64,000 nucleotides of DNA from DASQUK01 sp963756425 (GTDB taxonomy: Bacteria; Actinomycetota; Acidimicrobiia; Acidimicrobiales; VFJN01), in the NCBI GenBank assembly GCA_963756425.1, contig CAVWNW010000015.1, forward strand, positions 124,001-188,000, in the 5' to 3' direction. Shown here in pieces: positions 8,351-20,088 of the stretch. Position 1 is the first letter of the stretch; each line of letters opens with the position of its first letter. The notes beneath the pieces are model-generated. The model did not search any database and had not been told where the DNA came from. It saw nothing but the letters and a program-made list of their open reading frames with translations. Position numbers and translations under genes: made by a program.

Positions 8351-8752
8351 CGGTGCTCCTTCGTGTTGCCGCCGGTGGGCGACGAGGCACATGGCGTGTC
8401 GTCAGAGCGGGCCGCCGGCGTCACGTTCTGGCGGTGGACGATGACGGCGAACCATTTGCGTCAGGGTCCCGCCCGCCATGTGGGCGTCAGGGCCACCGTC
8501 GGGCCGACCACGGGTGGTGATGCGCCCCTCCAGCCACTGCATGCGTCGCATCGGGATGCTCTCCTCCGGTCGGGGCGCGCCGCTCTGAGGGTCGCCGGCC
8601 ATCGCGCGCCCGATCGACGCGCGTGCCGTCCATCCCAGATTTCTGGGGGCCCCGCTGCTCGGCCTGCTGCCGTGAGGCGTGCAGGTGATGGTCGAGGAGC
8701 AACCGGCCGGGAGATCGCCCCGGTCAGCCAGGGGTTTGCCGTGTGCGGAGCG
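8351..8752. other. Gene-free stretch before the tRNA relic
   Basis: About 400 bp without a believable gene on either strand. The only structure I see is a short perfect palindrome, CCCAGATTTCTGGG (8634-8647). Together with 8800-8939 and 10218-10623 it makes this the least gene-dense part of the window. Confidence 0.4.
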
Positions 8753-8799
8753 TGGGGCCAGCTGGAATCGAACCAGCGACCCCACCCATATCAGCGCCT
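8753..8799 (-). pseudogene. Decayed 3' half of a tRNA-Ile(GAT)-like gene
   Basis: On the minus strand the sequence holds an anticodon loop with GAT, a GGGTG stem strand, a complete T arm (GCTGG, loop TTCGATT, CCAGC) and the 3' acceptor strand TGGCCCC plus discriminator A. From the discriminator through the anticodon loop it matches the intact tRNA-Ile at 10624 at 35 of 42 positions, with two T-stem pairs changed in a compensatory way. The D arm and the 5' acceptor strand are missing, so it cannot be a functional tRNA. It looks like the footprint of an old integration at a tRNA-Ile gene. Confidence 0.6.
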
Positions 8800-8939
8800 G
8801 CCTCTATCGCGGTGTCCGCCCTGGTCAGCCATACCAGACGATGGCGGCCGCACGCGTCGTCCCATACGGGTCCCGAGAAGCGCGGCGATCGCAACCGATC
8901 CTGCCTGGGCGACCCATCGACAGGCAGGTCGCGGCCGTC

Positions 8940-10217
8940 CTAATGCCGCGACCTGTGGAAGTGGTGAGCAAGTACCTGATTGACGGTCTTCTTGCCGATC
9001 GTGACCCCGTCCTCGATCGCGGAGCGGTAGTGAATGCCGCCCCAGATGCGGGCGTTGCCGACGTCGTACTGGAGGTCCTTGACCTTGTCGAAGTGACGAT
9101 CTCCGAGGCCCGTCAGGCTGGGGACGGTGAAATCGATGTTTCCCGTTCCCAGGAATCTCGCGACGACGTGTCCACCGGCCGGGGTGATGCACGAGTGCGC
9201 ACTCGGATACTCGGGGTGATTGGGCGTCGCGGGAAGTAGCGGAGACCAGGTTGCGTCGCCCACCGTCGCCTCGTTGCCGTCGGTGTCACCGGCCCGGATG
9301 GCGGTGATCGGACGCCAGAATGCGTAGTGGTACTTGGCGTCGAAGCAGGCGATGAGCGCGTCGGCGTAAGTCACGGAGATCATCGCCATGAACCTCGACG
9401 CATCCACGACGTCTAGCTGGTGGTCGAGCACGAAATTGCGGAAGGAGCCGCGTGCCTGCTGGACCGGGGGCTCCGCCCAGAACCGGGCGGCGAGCGTCTG
9501 CTCGTCGGTCCGCGTCATGCTCGTGCTCGAGCCGATTTCCTTGACCTCGTTGTAGTCTCGTGCCCATTTCTTGCTGTCGAGTTCGGGGGGGCCGTTTGGC
9601 CGGAACTGGTCGGCGGAGGCGAGGCTGAACGGCCGCATGAGCCCGAGGTAAGGGCCGATCGGGGGTGTTGGCGCCGTCGGGATCCAGACTCCGGGGATCG
9701 GTGGATCCGGCGGCGTGTACGTCACCGGCGCTCGGAAGCCGTCGTCGGCGCGCTCCGCGATGACGAACGCAGCAACCTGCTCGCCCGTCGCCACGCCCTC
9801 CGCCTTCGCCTGGCCGTCTGGGATGGTGGCCAACGATGCGGTGTAGGCAGGATCGAGGATCCCCGGCGCTTGGTTCGGCAGGTAATGGACCAGAATGCGA
9901 TGCGCGGCGGCGGCGACTGCCGCTTCGGGCGATGCGCCGCCCGGTGCATCAGCATCGATCGCGAACGGTCCATACCCGCCCTCGATTGCCATCACCGAGT
10001 CGTAAACCGCGATAGCCACGTAGGCGAAGATCACGTGGCCTTCGGCGGGTGTGAGACCCGCCGCCGCGAACGCCTGGGTACCGATCGCGTCCCAGTCCGT
10101 GACGTAGGTGTCGGGCGGTCCCGTAGGTTGACTCCGGGCGCCACTCGACGCGGCTTCGCCCGGCACAATGACCGCCGCGGCAATCAGGGCGGAAACGATC
10201 AACCGGATTGGTTTCAT
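8940..10217 (-). CDS. Secreted vanadium-dependent haloperoxidase-like (PAP2 superfamily) protein
   Basis: A 425-residue protein with an N-terminal Sec signal (residues 1-23, basic MKPIR then hydrophobic, ending GEAA). The vanadate/phosphate pocket is complete: Lys295 and Arg302 in KYHYAFWRP, His341 in PSAHS, and Arg390 and His396 in ARIWGGIH. The Gly of the usual PSGH is Ala here. Such proteins are exported vanadium haloperoxidases or acid-phosphatase-like relatives; halide use cannot be predicted. GAGGGGG lies before ATG 10217. It stands alone between a tRNA relic and tRNA-Ile, a typical site for acquired genes. Confidence 0.8.
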   Translation of the reverse strand: MKPIRLIVSALIAAAVIVPGEAASSGARSQPTGPPDTYVTDWDAIGTQAFAAAGLTPAEGHVIFAYVAIAVYDSVMAIEGGYGPFAIDADAPGGASPEAAVAAAAHRILVHYLPNQAPGILDPAYTASLATIPDGQAKAEGVATGEQVAAFVIAERADDGFRAPVTYTPPDPPIPGVWIPTAPTPPIGPYLGLMRPFSLASADQFRPNGPPELDSKKWARDYNEVKEIGSSTSMTRTDEQTLAARFWAEPPVQQARGSFRNFVLDHQLDVVDASRFMAMISVTYADALIACFDAKYHYAFWRPITAIRAGDTDGNEATVGDATWSPLLPATPNHPEYPSAHSCITPAGGHVVARFLGTGNIDFTVPSLTGLGDRHFDKVKDLQYDVGNARIWGGIHYRSAIEDGVTIGKKTVNQVLAHHFHRSRH

Positions 10218-10623
10218 GACCGGACCCCCTCAAGGAGCGCCTTGCATGTGACGCCGAGAAATTGTCGATCGAATAGGACGTCGGATCCTTCACCCGGCTC
10301 TGCTCGAGCATGAACAGCCCGGAGAATTCCGCGACGTGGCCCGTCGTGATCGGAGCCCCGCTTGGCCCCGCTGGAGGGTGAATGCCGCCGGAATGCGTAG
10401 CGCTCGTGCATCAGCGGCGCGGCCCGGGTAGGCGCCACCTGGGCCCCGACCCGGGGCTTGGACACACACGGTCTCCGCCGAGACGACACGCACGGTGCCT
10501 CCTGATGCAGGATGACCGCCCGCGCGCCCGCCCCGCCACCACAGCATGCGCCCAGAGAATCAGCGTGACAAGTCCCGCGGCCACGGTGCGGGCCGGCTCC
10601 CGGGTCTCTTCGGCCCAACGCAG
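10218..10623. other. Gene-free stretch between the haloperoxidase-like gene and tRNA-Ile
   Basis: About 400 bp with no supported ORF. It must hold the promoter of the haloperoxidase-like gene. In many actinobacteria tRNA-Ala follows tRNA-Ile here; I looked for it on both strands and did not find one. Confidence 0.4.
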
Positions 10624-10697
<74 letters not shown>

Positions 10698-10715
10698 CGG
10701 TGCGAACGCACCAGG

Positions 10716-11951
10716 CTAGCCCTGGGTGCCGCGATCGGTCGAACCTTCAACGGCCGGCACACGGATGGGTTCGGCGCGGTCGTCGCCGTCGCCGTCGTCG
10801 CCCATGGAGGGCGTCGGAGCTCGATGCTTGGCGGCGTGGCGGGGCCCGTCGGGACGCGCCGCCGCGGCGCGCGCGCCCGGCGCGCGACTTCCGCGCTGCC
10901 GGCCGGCCGGTTGCCGAGGGATCGGTTCCTTCACGACGGTGTAGCGCAGGCCGCCGGTCAGCTCGTTGAGCAGGTTGAGGAGCACGACCATCAGCACACT
11001 GCCGATGGAGCCGGCCACCACCAGGATCCCGCCGCCGACGGCGGCCACGCGGAAGATCGTGCCGTCGTCGAACTTGTACCCGCCCACGAGTACCTCATCG
11101 TCGGCGCAGTCGTCGTCCTGCTCGAACGGAGTGCCAGCGGGCACCTCCGCCTTGAGCGTGCACGTCCCGTACGCACCCATGCGAGTGACGAAGTTCTCGA
11201 CGTCGTCGATCGTGCCCACCGACCGGCCGACGTTCCAGAGCAGCGTCCCCGCCACCAGGACGATCAGGCACACGCAGATGTAGAACAGCACCGACAGCTT
11301 GAAGACCGACCACGGGTCGAAGGACCAGAGTCGCTGGCGCACCCGGAGCCCGCGCCGCACCTTCGGCTTGGGGGTGCGTCGCGGACGGACCCGTGCGGCG
11401 AATCGCCTCGCACCGCGTGCCTTGTGCACCCCAGCGCCGCGCGGCCCGGTGCCGTTGGGATCGACCTCCGGACCGATAGCAGGGGCTGGCGTGGCGACCG
11501 CCGCCGAGGGTCGTGCATCGGCCGGAGCGCCCTGTGTCTCCTCCGTGGCCGGCGCGGGCGCCGCGGGCGTGAAGGTGGACCACGGAGACGACGCCTCAGC
11601 GGACAGACCGTCGCCATCACTCTGCTCGCTGCCCGCGACTCCGGGGTCAGCCACGGCCGGCCATCGCTCGGGGCGCGCATCGGCGGCTGCCACACCGGGT
11701 TGGCTACCCGCGGCGCCACCATCCAAGCCACTCACGTCGGCGCCACCCATCGACGGCAGGCCGGCCTCGTCGTGCCCGTTGGAGCCGTAGCCGTCCGCAC
11801 CGCCGGCACCGGCGACGGGAGGCAACCCGGCGTGCGGGTCGGCCACCGGACCGCTGCCGGGCATCGGTTCTTCGGGTCGCTGCTCCGCACCGCCTTCGCC
11901 TTCGCCTTCGCCGTGATCGTCGGTGGTCACTCCGGACGGGTCAACCGGCAT
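10716..11951 (-). CDS. DUF3566 transmembrane protein downstream of gyrA
   Basis: A 411-residue protein. The first half is low-complexity, rich in Gly, Pro, Ala and acidic residues. The core carries the DUF3566 features: RVRQRLWSFDPWSVFKLS before a first membrane helix (LFYICVCLIVLVAGTLLW), a short external loop containing Cys, and a second helix (AVGGGILVVAGSIGSVLMVVL) followed by LLNELTGGLRYTV. A Pro/Arg-rich tail follows. In actinobacteria this gene (Rv0007 in M. tuberculosis) sits with gyrA and tRNA-Ile and is linked to cell-envelope growth; its exact role is unsettled. The long N-terminal extension is common in the family. Confidence 0.85.
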   Translation of the reverse strand: MPVDPSGVTTDDHGEGEGEGGAEQRPEEPMPGSGPVADPHAGLPPVAGAGGADGYGSNGHDEAGLPSMGGADVSGLDGGAAGSQPGVAAADARPERWPAVADPGVAGSEQSDGDGLSAEASSPWSTFTPAAPAPATEETQGAPADARPSAAVATPAPAIGPEVDPNGTGPRGAGVHKARGARRFAARVRPRRTPKPKVRRGLRVRQRLWSFDPWSVFKLSVLFYICVCLIVLVAGTLLWNVGRSVGTIDDVENFVTRMGAYGTCTLKAEVPAGTPFEQDDDCADDEVLVGGYKFDDGTIFRVAAVGGGILVVAGSIGSVLMVVLLNLLNELTGGLRYTVVKEPIPRQPAGRQRGSRAPGARAAAARPDGPRHAAKHRAPTPSMGDDGDGDDRAEPIRVPAVEGSTDRGTQG

Positions 11952-12035
11952 CGCGGGGAGTCTACGGCACGACCGTCTCCGCGCCCTAGCAGCCCCACCA
12001 GGTCTTTTTCATGGTACTCCGAACGCGCAGCGCGT

Positions 12036-12731
12036 TCATGAGCCGCAGACGATGAAGTGGATCGGATCGGTGACGGGCAGCGGCTGGCACAGGCCCGCCG
12101 CCTGCGCGACGCGACGCAGATCCACAACTTCGGCTCGCGGCACGTCGATTGCCAGCCCACGCTCGTGATCGGACGTGCCCGGGCGCGCCACGGGGTAGGG
12201 GTTCGTCGCCCGGCGCTCCCAGAGCGCCTCCTGTTGGGATCGGCTCCGCAGGCCCGACACCACCGTCACCGGGCGGCCGAGGAAACCGTCGGCGCGCGCC
12301 AGCGCGGCCAACATGGCAGGAGCCAGGCCGGCGCGGCCGCCGGCACCGGCCGCGGTTCCCCCGGCAGCCACGTCCACGGCGCGGCGGGTGGCCCGTGCTC
12401 GGGCGTAGGCCTCCACCTCGCCGACCCGCACCTGCACGACGACCTCGTCGCCGTCGCGCTCGATCTCGAGGAGATCGGCGCCATTGGCGCCCGCCACCTC
12501 GTGTGCCGCGTGCTCGCCATCAGCGGCGCCGGCGAGGGCTGCGGCGTCGGCGGCGGTGCGTGCTCTCGCCCGATCGTCGAGCGCCCGGGCGACCGGCGCC
12601 AGCGCGAGCAGCGCGACGCAACACAAGCCGACGAGCCCCGCAGTCAACGGAACGATCTGGCCATCGTCGTTGCGGCCGCGGCCGCCCGATCCGCGACCCC
12701 TGGGCGTCCACCTTCCGGACATCCCGCACAC
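12036..12731 (-). CDS. TadG-like N-terminus fused to a VanY-type D-Ala-D-Ala carboxypeptidase domain
   Basis: A 231-residue protein. Residues 22-70 (DDGQIVPLTAGLVGL, then a helix, then RARTAADAAALAGA) are the TadE/TadG-like pseudopilin entry region. Residues 150-228 form an M15 VanY/DdlK domain with VVSGLRSRSQQEALW and the zinc motif SDHERGLAID (His189, Asp196) plus a third ligand His225 in DPIHF. The catalytic Glu of the usual ExxH is replaced by Asp222. It would sit at the outer membrane face and trim peptidoglycan stem peptides. It separates gyrA from the DUF3566 gene, an insertion relative to the usual order. Confidence 0.7.
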   Translation of the reverse strand: MCGMSGRWTPRGRGSGGRGRNDDGQIVPLTAGLVGLCCVALLALAPVARALDDRARARTAADAAALAGAADGEHAAHEVAGANGADLLEIERDGDEVVVQVRVGEVEAYARARATRRAVDVAAGGTAAGAGGRAGLAPAMLAALARADGFLGRPVTVVSGLRSRSQQEALWERRATNPYPVARPGTSDHERGLAIDVPRAEVVDLRRVAQAAGLCQPLPVTDPIHFIVCGS

Positions 12732-12802
12732 CTCCCCCGGGCGGGCCGCGTCGGCCGCGCCTCGTCACCGTCGCCAGGGGGAAGTCAGCGGGAGCGGCCG
12801 CG

Positions 12803-12821
12803 CCGCCGGGCGTCCCGGCGG
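12803..12821 (-). terminator. GC-rich hairpin after gyrA
   Basis: CCGCCGGG and CCCGGCGG pair around a CGT loop, 17 nt past the gyrA stop. There is no T-run, so it is a candidate structure rather than a classical intrinsic terminator. Confidence 0.35.
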
Positions 12822-12837
12822 GGCGTGCCTGTCCGAG

Positions 12838-15336
<2,499 letters not shown>

Positions 15337-15342
15337 GGGAGA

Positions 15343-17283
15343 TCAGATGTCGATGAAGCGGACGTCTTTGGCGTTGGTCTGGATGAACTGCTTGCGCATC
15401 TCCACGTCCTCGCCCATGAGGATGGAGAGCACCTCGTCAGCGAGCGCCGCCTGCTCGACGTTGATCTGCAGCAGCGTGCGATGCGTGGAGTCCATCGTCG
15501 TGACCTTGAGCTCCTCCCAGTCCATCTCGCCCAGCCCCTTGAGGCGCTGGAACTCCTTGCGGTGGTTGGGGTTATCCGCCAGGAAGCGCGCCTTGGCCGC
15601 GTCGTCCTTCAGGTAGACCTTCTCCTTGCCCACCTCGGTCGAATAGAGCGGCGGCTCGCAGACATAGACGTGGCCCTGCTCGACCAGCGGCCTCATCTGC
15701 CGGAAGAAGAACGTGAGCAGCAACGTGCGGATGTGGGCGCCGTCGACGTCGGCATCGGTGAGGATGCACACCTTGTCGTAGCGGCGCTTGTCGTTGTCGA
15801 ACTCGTCGCCGAGGCCGGCCCCGATCGCTGAGATGAGCGTCTGGATCTCGGCGTTGCGGAGCATCTTGTCGATGCGGGCCCGCTCGACGTTGAGGATCTT
15901 CCCGCGAATGGGCAGGATCGCCTGCGTCGCAGGGTTGCGGGCCTGCACCGCGGGCCCGCCGGCGGAGTCGCCCTCGACGATGAAGAGCTCGCGCTCCTCG
16001 CGGTTCTTGGACGAGCAGTCCTTGAGCTTGTCGGGCATGCCGGCGCCGTCGAGCAGGGTCTTGCTGCGCACGACGTCGCGCGCCTTGCGGGCCGCCGCAC
16101 GAGCCTGGGCGGCTGCGATGCCCTTGCGAACGATCTTGTTGGCCTCGGTCGGATTCTCCTCGAGCCAGTCGCCGAGCTTCTCGTTGGTGGCGCGCTGCAC
16201 GAGCGTCTTCATCGCGGTGTTGCCGAGCTTCGCCTTGGTCTGGCCCTCGAACTGGGGATCGCGTAGCCGCACGGAGATGATCGCGGTGAGGCCCTCGCGG
16301 ATGTCCTCTCCGGCGAGGTTCGGGTCCTTCTCCTTGAGTTGCTGCTTCGCTCGCGCGTACTTGTTGACGGCCGTCGTGAGCGCGGCCTTGAACCCCTCCT
16401 CGTGGGTGCCGCCCTCGATGGTGTTGATGCCGTTGGCGAAGCTGTGGATGCCGTCGGTGTTGAAGCCGGTGTTCCACTGGAAGGCGGCCTCGACCTCGGA
16501 GGTCGCGTCCTCGTCGGCGTAGTAGCCGACCTTGGAGAACAGGCTCTCCTTTGTCTTGTTGACGTGCTTGACGAAGTCGATGATGCCGCCCGCGTACTTG
16601 TAGACGACCGGCTCGTGGTCGTGGCCCTCGCGCTCGTCACGGAACCGGATCTCGAGGCCCTTGTTGAGGAACGCCATCATCTGCAGGCGCTCGAGGATCG
16701 TGCGGGCCGAGAACTCGACGGTCTCGAACACCGTGTCGTCGGGCCAGAACGTGACTGTCGTGCCGCGGCGGGGACCCGAGCGGCCGTTGCGGGGTGCGTC
16801 CCCGGTCACCTTGAGCTTGGCCTGCGGTTGACCCCCGTTGACGAAGGTCTGGGTGTAGCGCCTGCCGTCGCGGTCGACCTCGACCACCAAGCGGCGCGAC
16901 AGCGCGTTCACGACGGAGACGCCCACCCCGTGGAGGCCACCCGAGACCTTGTAGCCGTCGCCGCCGAACTTCCCCCCGCCGTGGAGCTTGGTGAGCGCGA
17001 TCTCGACCCCCGAGATCTTGTGGATCGGGTGGATGTCGGTGGGGATGCCACGCCCGTTGTCGACCACGCGACAGCCACCGTCGGCCAGCAACGTGATGTC
17101 GATGCGGTCGGCTTCGCCGGCCATCGCTTCGTCGACGGAGTTGTCAACGACTTCCCACACCAAGTGGTGAAGACCGGTCGGGCCGGTGGAGCCGATGTAC
17201 ATGCCCGGCCGCTTGCGGACCGGATCGAGGCCCTCCAGGACCTGCATGTCTTTGGCTCCGTACGAGGTGCTTCCCTGCGGCAA
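15343..17283 (-). CDS. gyrB: DNA gyrase subunit B
   Basis: A 646-residue ATPase subunit. GHKL features are VWEVVDNSVDEAMAG, DNGRGIPTDIHP and GGLHGVGVSVVNALS; the TOPRIM domain has EGDSAGGPAVQ and DADVDGAHIRTLL; the C-terminus ends KDVRFIDI. It powers strand passage by GyrA. Length (no large insertion) agrees with actinobacterial GyrB. It is followed directly by gyrA and preceded by a 186-bp gap that should contain the gyrBA promoter. Confidence 0.98.
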   Translation of the reverse strand: MPQGSTSYGAKDMQVLEGLDPVRKRPGMYIGSTGPTGLHHLVWEVVDNSVDEAMAGEADRIDITLLADGGCRVVDNGRGIPTDIHPIHKISGVEIALTKLHGGGKFGGDGYKVSGGLHGVGVSVVNALSRRLVVEVDRDGRRYTQTFVNGGQPQAKLKVTGDAPRNGRSGPRRGTTVTFWPDDTVFETVEFSARTILERLQMMAFLNKGLEIRFRDEREGHDHEPVVYKYAGGIIDFVKHVNKTKESLFSKVGYYADEDATSEVEAAFQWNTGFNTDGIHSFANGINTIEGGTHEEGFKAALTTAVNKYARAKQQLKEKDPNLAGEDIREGLTAIISVRLRDPQFEGQTKAKLGNTAMKTLVQRATNEKLGDWLEENPTEANKIVRKGIAAAQARAAARKARDVVRSKTLLDGAGMPDKLKDCSSKNREERELFIVEGDSAGGPAVQARNPATQAILPIRGKILNVERARIDKMLRNAEIQTLISAIGAGLGDEFDNDKRRYDKVCILTDADVDGAHIRTLLLTFFFRQMRPLVEQGHVYVCEPPLYSTEVGKEKVYLKDDAAKARFLADNPNHRKEFQRLKGLGEMDWEELKVTTMDSTHRTLLQINVEQAALADEVLSILMGEDVEMRKQFIQTNAKDVRFIDI

Positions 17284-17469
17284 GGCGCGCCCTTTCGGCG
17301 AGGTCGATTTCCTAGGGACGAATGACCGGCGACCGAAGGCCTTTTGCCTGGTCAGAGCCCCAAATCACAACAACGCAAGTCTACCAGAGGGGGGTGACAT
17401 TCCCGCTCATCCCGAGGCTGTTCGCCGGCCGCGATCAGGAGCATCCAAGGCGCCGGGCGCGGGCCCGGC
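17284..17469 (-). promoter_or_regulatory. gyrB upstream region
   Basis: This gap holds no gene. On the minus strand a -10-like TAGACT occurs at 17383-17378 without a good -35. It is the probable site of gyrBA transcription control; no operator was recognised. Confidence 0.3.
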
Positions 17470-17847
17470 TCACCCCGGCCGTGGGACCCGGCGCGGCGGG
17501 CGCGGTCCCCGGCGACCGCGGTCGACCCGCACTTCGATCCGTGCGATCGGCCGGGACCCTGCGAGCTCGGTGACGCGGGCCACGAGCTGGGCCTCGAGGA
17601 ACCGCACATGCGTTGCCACCGCCGGTTCGTCGCACGCCACCACGAGAGCCTCGCCGTGGATCGCCAGCGGCCGCGTGCGCCCGGCCATCGCCTCCCCGAC
17701 GACGTCGCACCAACGTTCGAACACGACCTCGATCCCCGCGCGGCTCGGGGCGCCGAGCCGTCCCAGGACCCGATCGAGCGTGTCCGCCAGCCGCGTCGGT
17801 GGCGGCGAGGTGCCGGGGAGGGGCTGCCAACCCATGGTGACAGTCAA
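17470..17847 (-). CDS. dciA: DUF721 / DciA-type protein
   Basis: A 125-residue DUF721 protein (Rv0004 position). The DUF721 core reads LDRVLGRLGAPSRAGIEVVFERW, then VVGEAMAGRTRPLAIHGEALVVACDEPAVATHVRFLEAQLVARV, the KH-like fold found in DciA, the ancestral loader of the replicative helicase. A basic Pro/Arg tail follows. The window encodes dnaB but no dnaC or dnaI, which agrees with DciA being the loader. The start is TTG 17847, overlapping the recF stop (TTGA), or ATG 17835; the first gives four extra residues. Confidence 0.82.
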   Translation of the reverse strand: MTVTMGWQPLPGTSPPPTRLADTLDRVLGRLGAPSRAGIEVVFERWCDVVGEAMAGRTRPLAIHGEALVVACDEPAVATHVRFLEAQLVARVTELAGSRPIARIEVRVDRGRRGPRPPRRVPRPG

Positions 17848-18965
17848 CCATCCGGCGACGCGCCGGGCGCCACGTCCCGGCCGCCGCCCGCGACCGTGAC
17901 CGCACCGTCCCGGAGCCGCAGCACGACGTCGGGATGGGTGTCGGGTGGGAGGCCGGCGGCGGTCGTCAGCACGGTCTGGCCGGGCGGCAGGTTGGCGACC
18001 AGGGCCTGGCTGCGCTCGGCGTCCAGTTCGCTGAAGACGTCGTCGAGGAGCAGGACCGGCGGGCTCCCGGTCTCCGCGATCACGACGTGATGCACGGCCA
18101 GCCGCAGGGAGAGCGCCAGTGTTCGCTGCTCACCCTGGCTGGCATGCGTCCTAGCCGGATTGCCGGCGAGGCCGAGGACCATCTCGTCGCGGTGCGGCCC
18201 CACCGTGGACACGCCACGACGCAGGTCGTCGGCCCGCGCCGCCGCCAACGCGTCGGCCAGCCCGCGCTCCCGCCACGCGGCGTCATAGGTCACCGTCACC
18301 TGCGCCGGTTCGCGGGCCAGGGCGTCATACGTCGACGACAAGAGTGGTGTCATGCGCTCGATCAGCTCGGCCCGCGCCGCCGCCAGTGCCTCGCCCGCCT
18401 GCGCAAGCTTGGCGTCCCACACGTCCAGCGTGAACGCCGCCGCCTCGTCGAGCCGGCCCCCGGTCTGGCGCAGTAGCGCATTGCGCTGCCGCAGCACCTT
18501 GTCCACGTCCCCCCTCAGAGCGTCGTTGCGGGGATGCAGCGCCACCAGCGCGTCGTCAAGGAAGCGTCGCCGCTCGCCCGGTCCATCTTTGACGATGTCC
18601 AAATCGTCGGGCGCAAAGACAGTAACCCGCAACGACCCGAGCATGTCCCGGGCCCGGCGGAGCGGCTGGCGGTTGACGAGGACCCGATTGCGGCCGGTCG
18701 CCTGCAACTGTGCCTCGAGGAGGAGCTCACGGCCATCCCGTTCGGCGAGGGCCCGGACTATGGCGAACGACGCCCCCTGCCTGACCAGCGCCTCCGTGGG
18801 CGCCCCGCGGAACGACGACAGCGTTGCCAACCACCCCAGCGCCTCGAGCAGGTTGGTCTTCCCCTCGCCGTTGGCACCGATCAACACCGTCAATCCTGGC
18901 GACAGGTTGACCTCGACCGATGTGTAGCTGCGGAAGTCGGTGAGCCACAGCGTGCGAACGTGCAC
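17844..18965 (-). CDS. recF: DNA replication/repair protein RecF
   Basis: A 373-residue SMC-like ATPase. Walker A is GANGEGKT (residues 30-37), the ABC signature is SQGEQRTLALSLRLA, and Walker B is VLLLDDVFSELD. RecF helps RecO and RecR place RecA at single-strand gaps. It lies 19 nt after dnaN and overlaps dciA, as in most actinobacteria, so dnaN-recF-dciA is one unit. Confidence 0.96.
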   Translation of the reverse strand: MHVRTLWLTDFRSYTSVEVNLSPGLTVLIGANGEGKTNLLEALGWLATLSSFRGAPTEALVRQGASFAIVRALAERDGRELLLEAQLQATGRNRVLVNRQPLRRARDMLGSLRVTVFAPDDLDIVKDGPGERRRFLDDALVALHPRNDALRGDVDKVLRQRNALLRQTGGRLDEAAAFTLDVWDAKLAQAGEALAAARAELIERMTPLLSSTYDALAREPAQVTVTYDAAWRERGLADALAAARADDLRRGVSTVGPHRDEMVLGLAGNPARTHASQGEQRTLALSLRLAVHHVVIAETGSPPVLLLDDVFSELDAERSQALVANLPPGQTVLTTAAGLPPDTHPDVVLRLRDGAVTVAGGGRDVAPGASPDG

Positions 18966-18984
18966 GCCTCGGTGCCCGCCCCGG

Positions 18985-20088
18985 TCAGCTCACGCGCACG
19001 GGCATGAGCAGATAGAGGAAGTTGTCGTGCTCCGGGCTCCGGACCAGCGCGGGCTTCAGCGAGTCCACCGTCTCGATGAGCACCTCGTCGCCCTCCAGCA
19101 CCTCGACGCCCTGCAGCAGGTAGTCCGGGTTGAACGCCACGGTCAGCTCAGTGCCCTCGTACTTGGCGTCCAGCGACTCGTGGGCCTGGCCGACGTCCTG
19201 GGTGACGGCCACCAGGTCGAGGCCCTCGGGCGACATTGCCAGCCGCACCGGTGTCGCTTCGCGTGCCAGCAGCTTCACCCGGCGGAGCCCTTCGAGCAGG
19301 CCCTCGCGGCTGACGACCAACCGGTTGGGCGGCGCCGACGATGGGATGAGGCCGCGGTAGTTGGGGAAGTCACCCTCGATGAGCATGGTGGTCAGGCGCA
19401 CGTCGCCGGCCTCGAACCCGGCGTCGCGCTCACCCAACCTCACGGTGAGCTCGCCGACACCGCCGAGCACCTTGGTGAGGTCATTGAGCGCCCTCGAGGG
19501 CACCAACACCGACTGACCCTCGGCCAACACGGTCTGGCCGGGGAGGTCGCGAACCGCCAGCCGGAACGAATCCGTGGCCACCAGCCGCAGGCCTCCCGCC
19601 TCGGCAGACATCAGCACGCCCGTGAGGATGGGCCGGGCATCGTCACTCGAGGCCGCCGGGACCACCTGGCGCAGCGCCGCCGACAACTCGGTGGCACCAA
19701 GGGTCACGGCCTCACCCGTGGCCTCGGGCAGCCGCGGGAACTCGTCGACCGGGAACACGCGCAGCGTGAACTCGGAGCGCCCGGCGGTGATCCGGGCCTG
19801 CTCCCCGTCGACGTCGATCTCGACCGCGCCGGGCGGGAGCGACCGCACGACGTCGGAGGTGAGACGTGCGGGCAGGATGGCGACGCCGTCCGTGGTCCCC
19901 TTCACCCCGTCGCCGATCACGACGGCGATGGTCAGCTCGAGGTCGTGCCCGGTCAGGGTGAGGGTGTTGCCCTGCAGTTCGGTGCGGATGCCCGAGAGCA
20001 CCGGTAGCGCTCCACCGCGGCTGGCGGTCGCTCGGCCGGCGGTGCCGAGGGCTTCGACGAGAACGTCTCGCTCACATCGGAACTTCAC
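18985..20088 (-). CDS. dnaN: DNA polymerase III beta sliding clamp
   Basis: A 367-residue clamp subunit starting at GTG 20088 (MKFRCERDVLVEALGTAGRA). A longer frame reaches 20226, but the clamp homology begins exactly at this GTG and the length then matches the family. Visible family blocks include LPVLSGIRTELQGNTL, FPNYRGLIP and the C-terminal YLLMPVRVS that contributes to the partner-binding pocket. Shine-Dalgarno is weak. It is separated from dnaA by a 252-bp gap with DnaA-box-like nonamers. Confidence 0.96.
   Translation of the reverse strand: MKFRCERDVLVEALGTAGRATASRGGALPVLSGIRTELQGNTLTLTGHDLELTIAVVIGDGVKGTTDGVAILPARLTSDVVRSLPPGAVEIDVDGEQARITAGRSEFTLRVFPVDEFPRLPEATGEAVTLGATELSAALRQVVPAASSDDARPILTGVLMSAEAGGLRLVATDSFRLAVRDLPGQTVLAEGQSVLVPSRALNDLTKVLGGVGELTVRLGERDAGFEAGDVRLTTMLIEGDFPNYRGLIPSSAPPNRLVVSREGLLEGLRRVKLLAREATPVRLAMSPEGLDLVAVTQDVGQAHESLDAKYEGTELTVAFNPDYLLQGVEVLEGDEVLIETVDSLKPALVRSPEHDNFLYLLMPVRVS

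Noticed and set aside
8753..8830. A second functional tRNA gene
   Set aside because: The T arm and 3' strand are good, but no D arm or matching 5' acceptor strand can be found.
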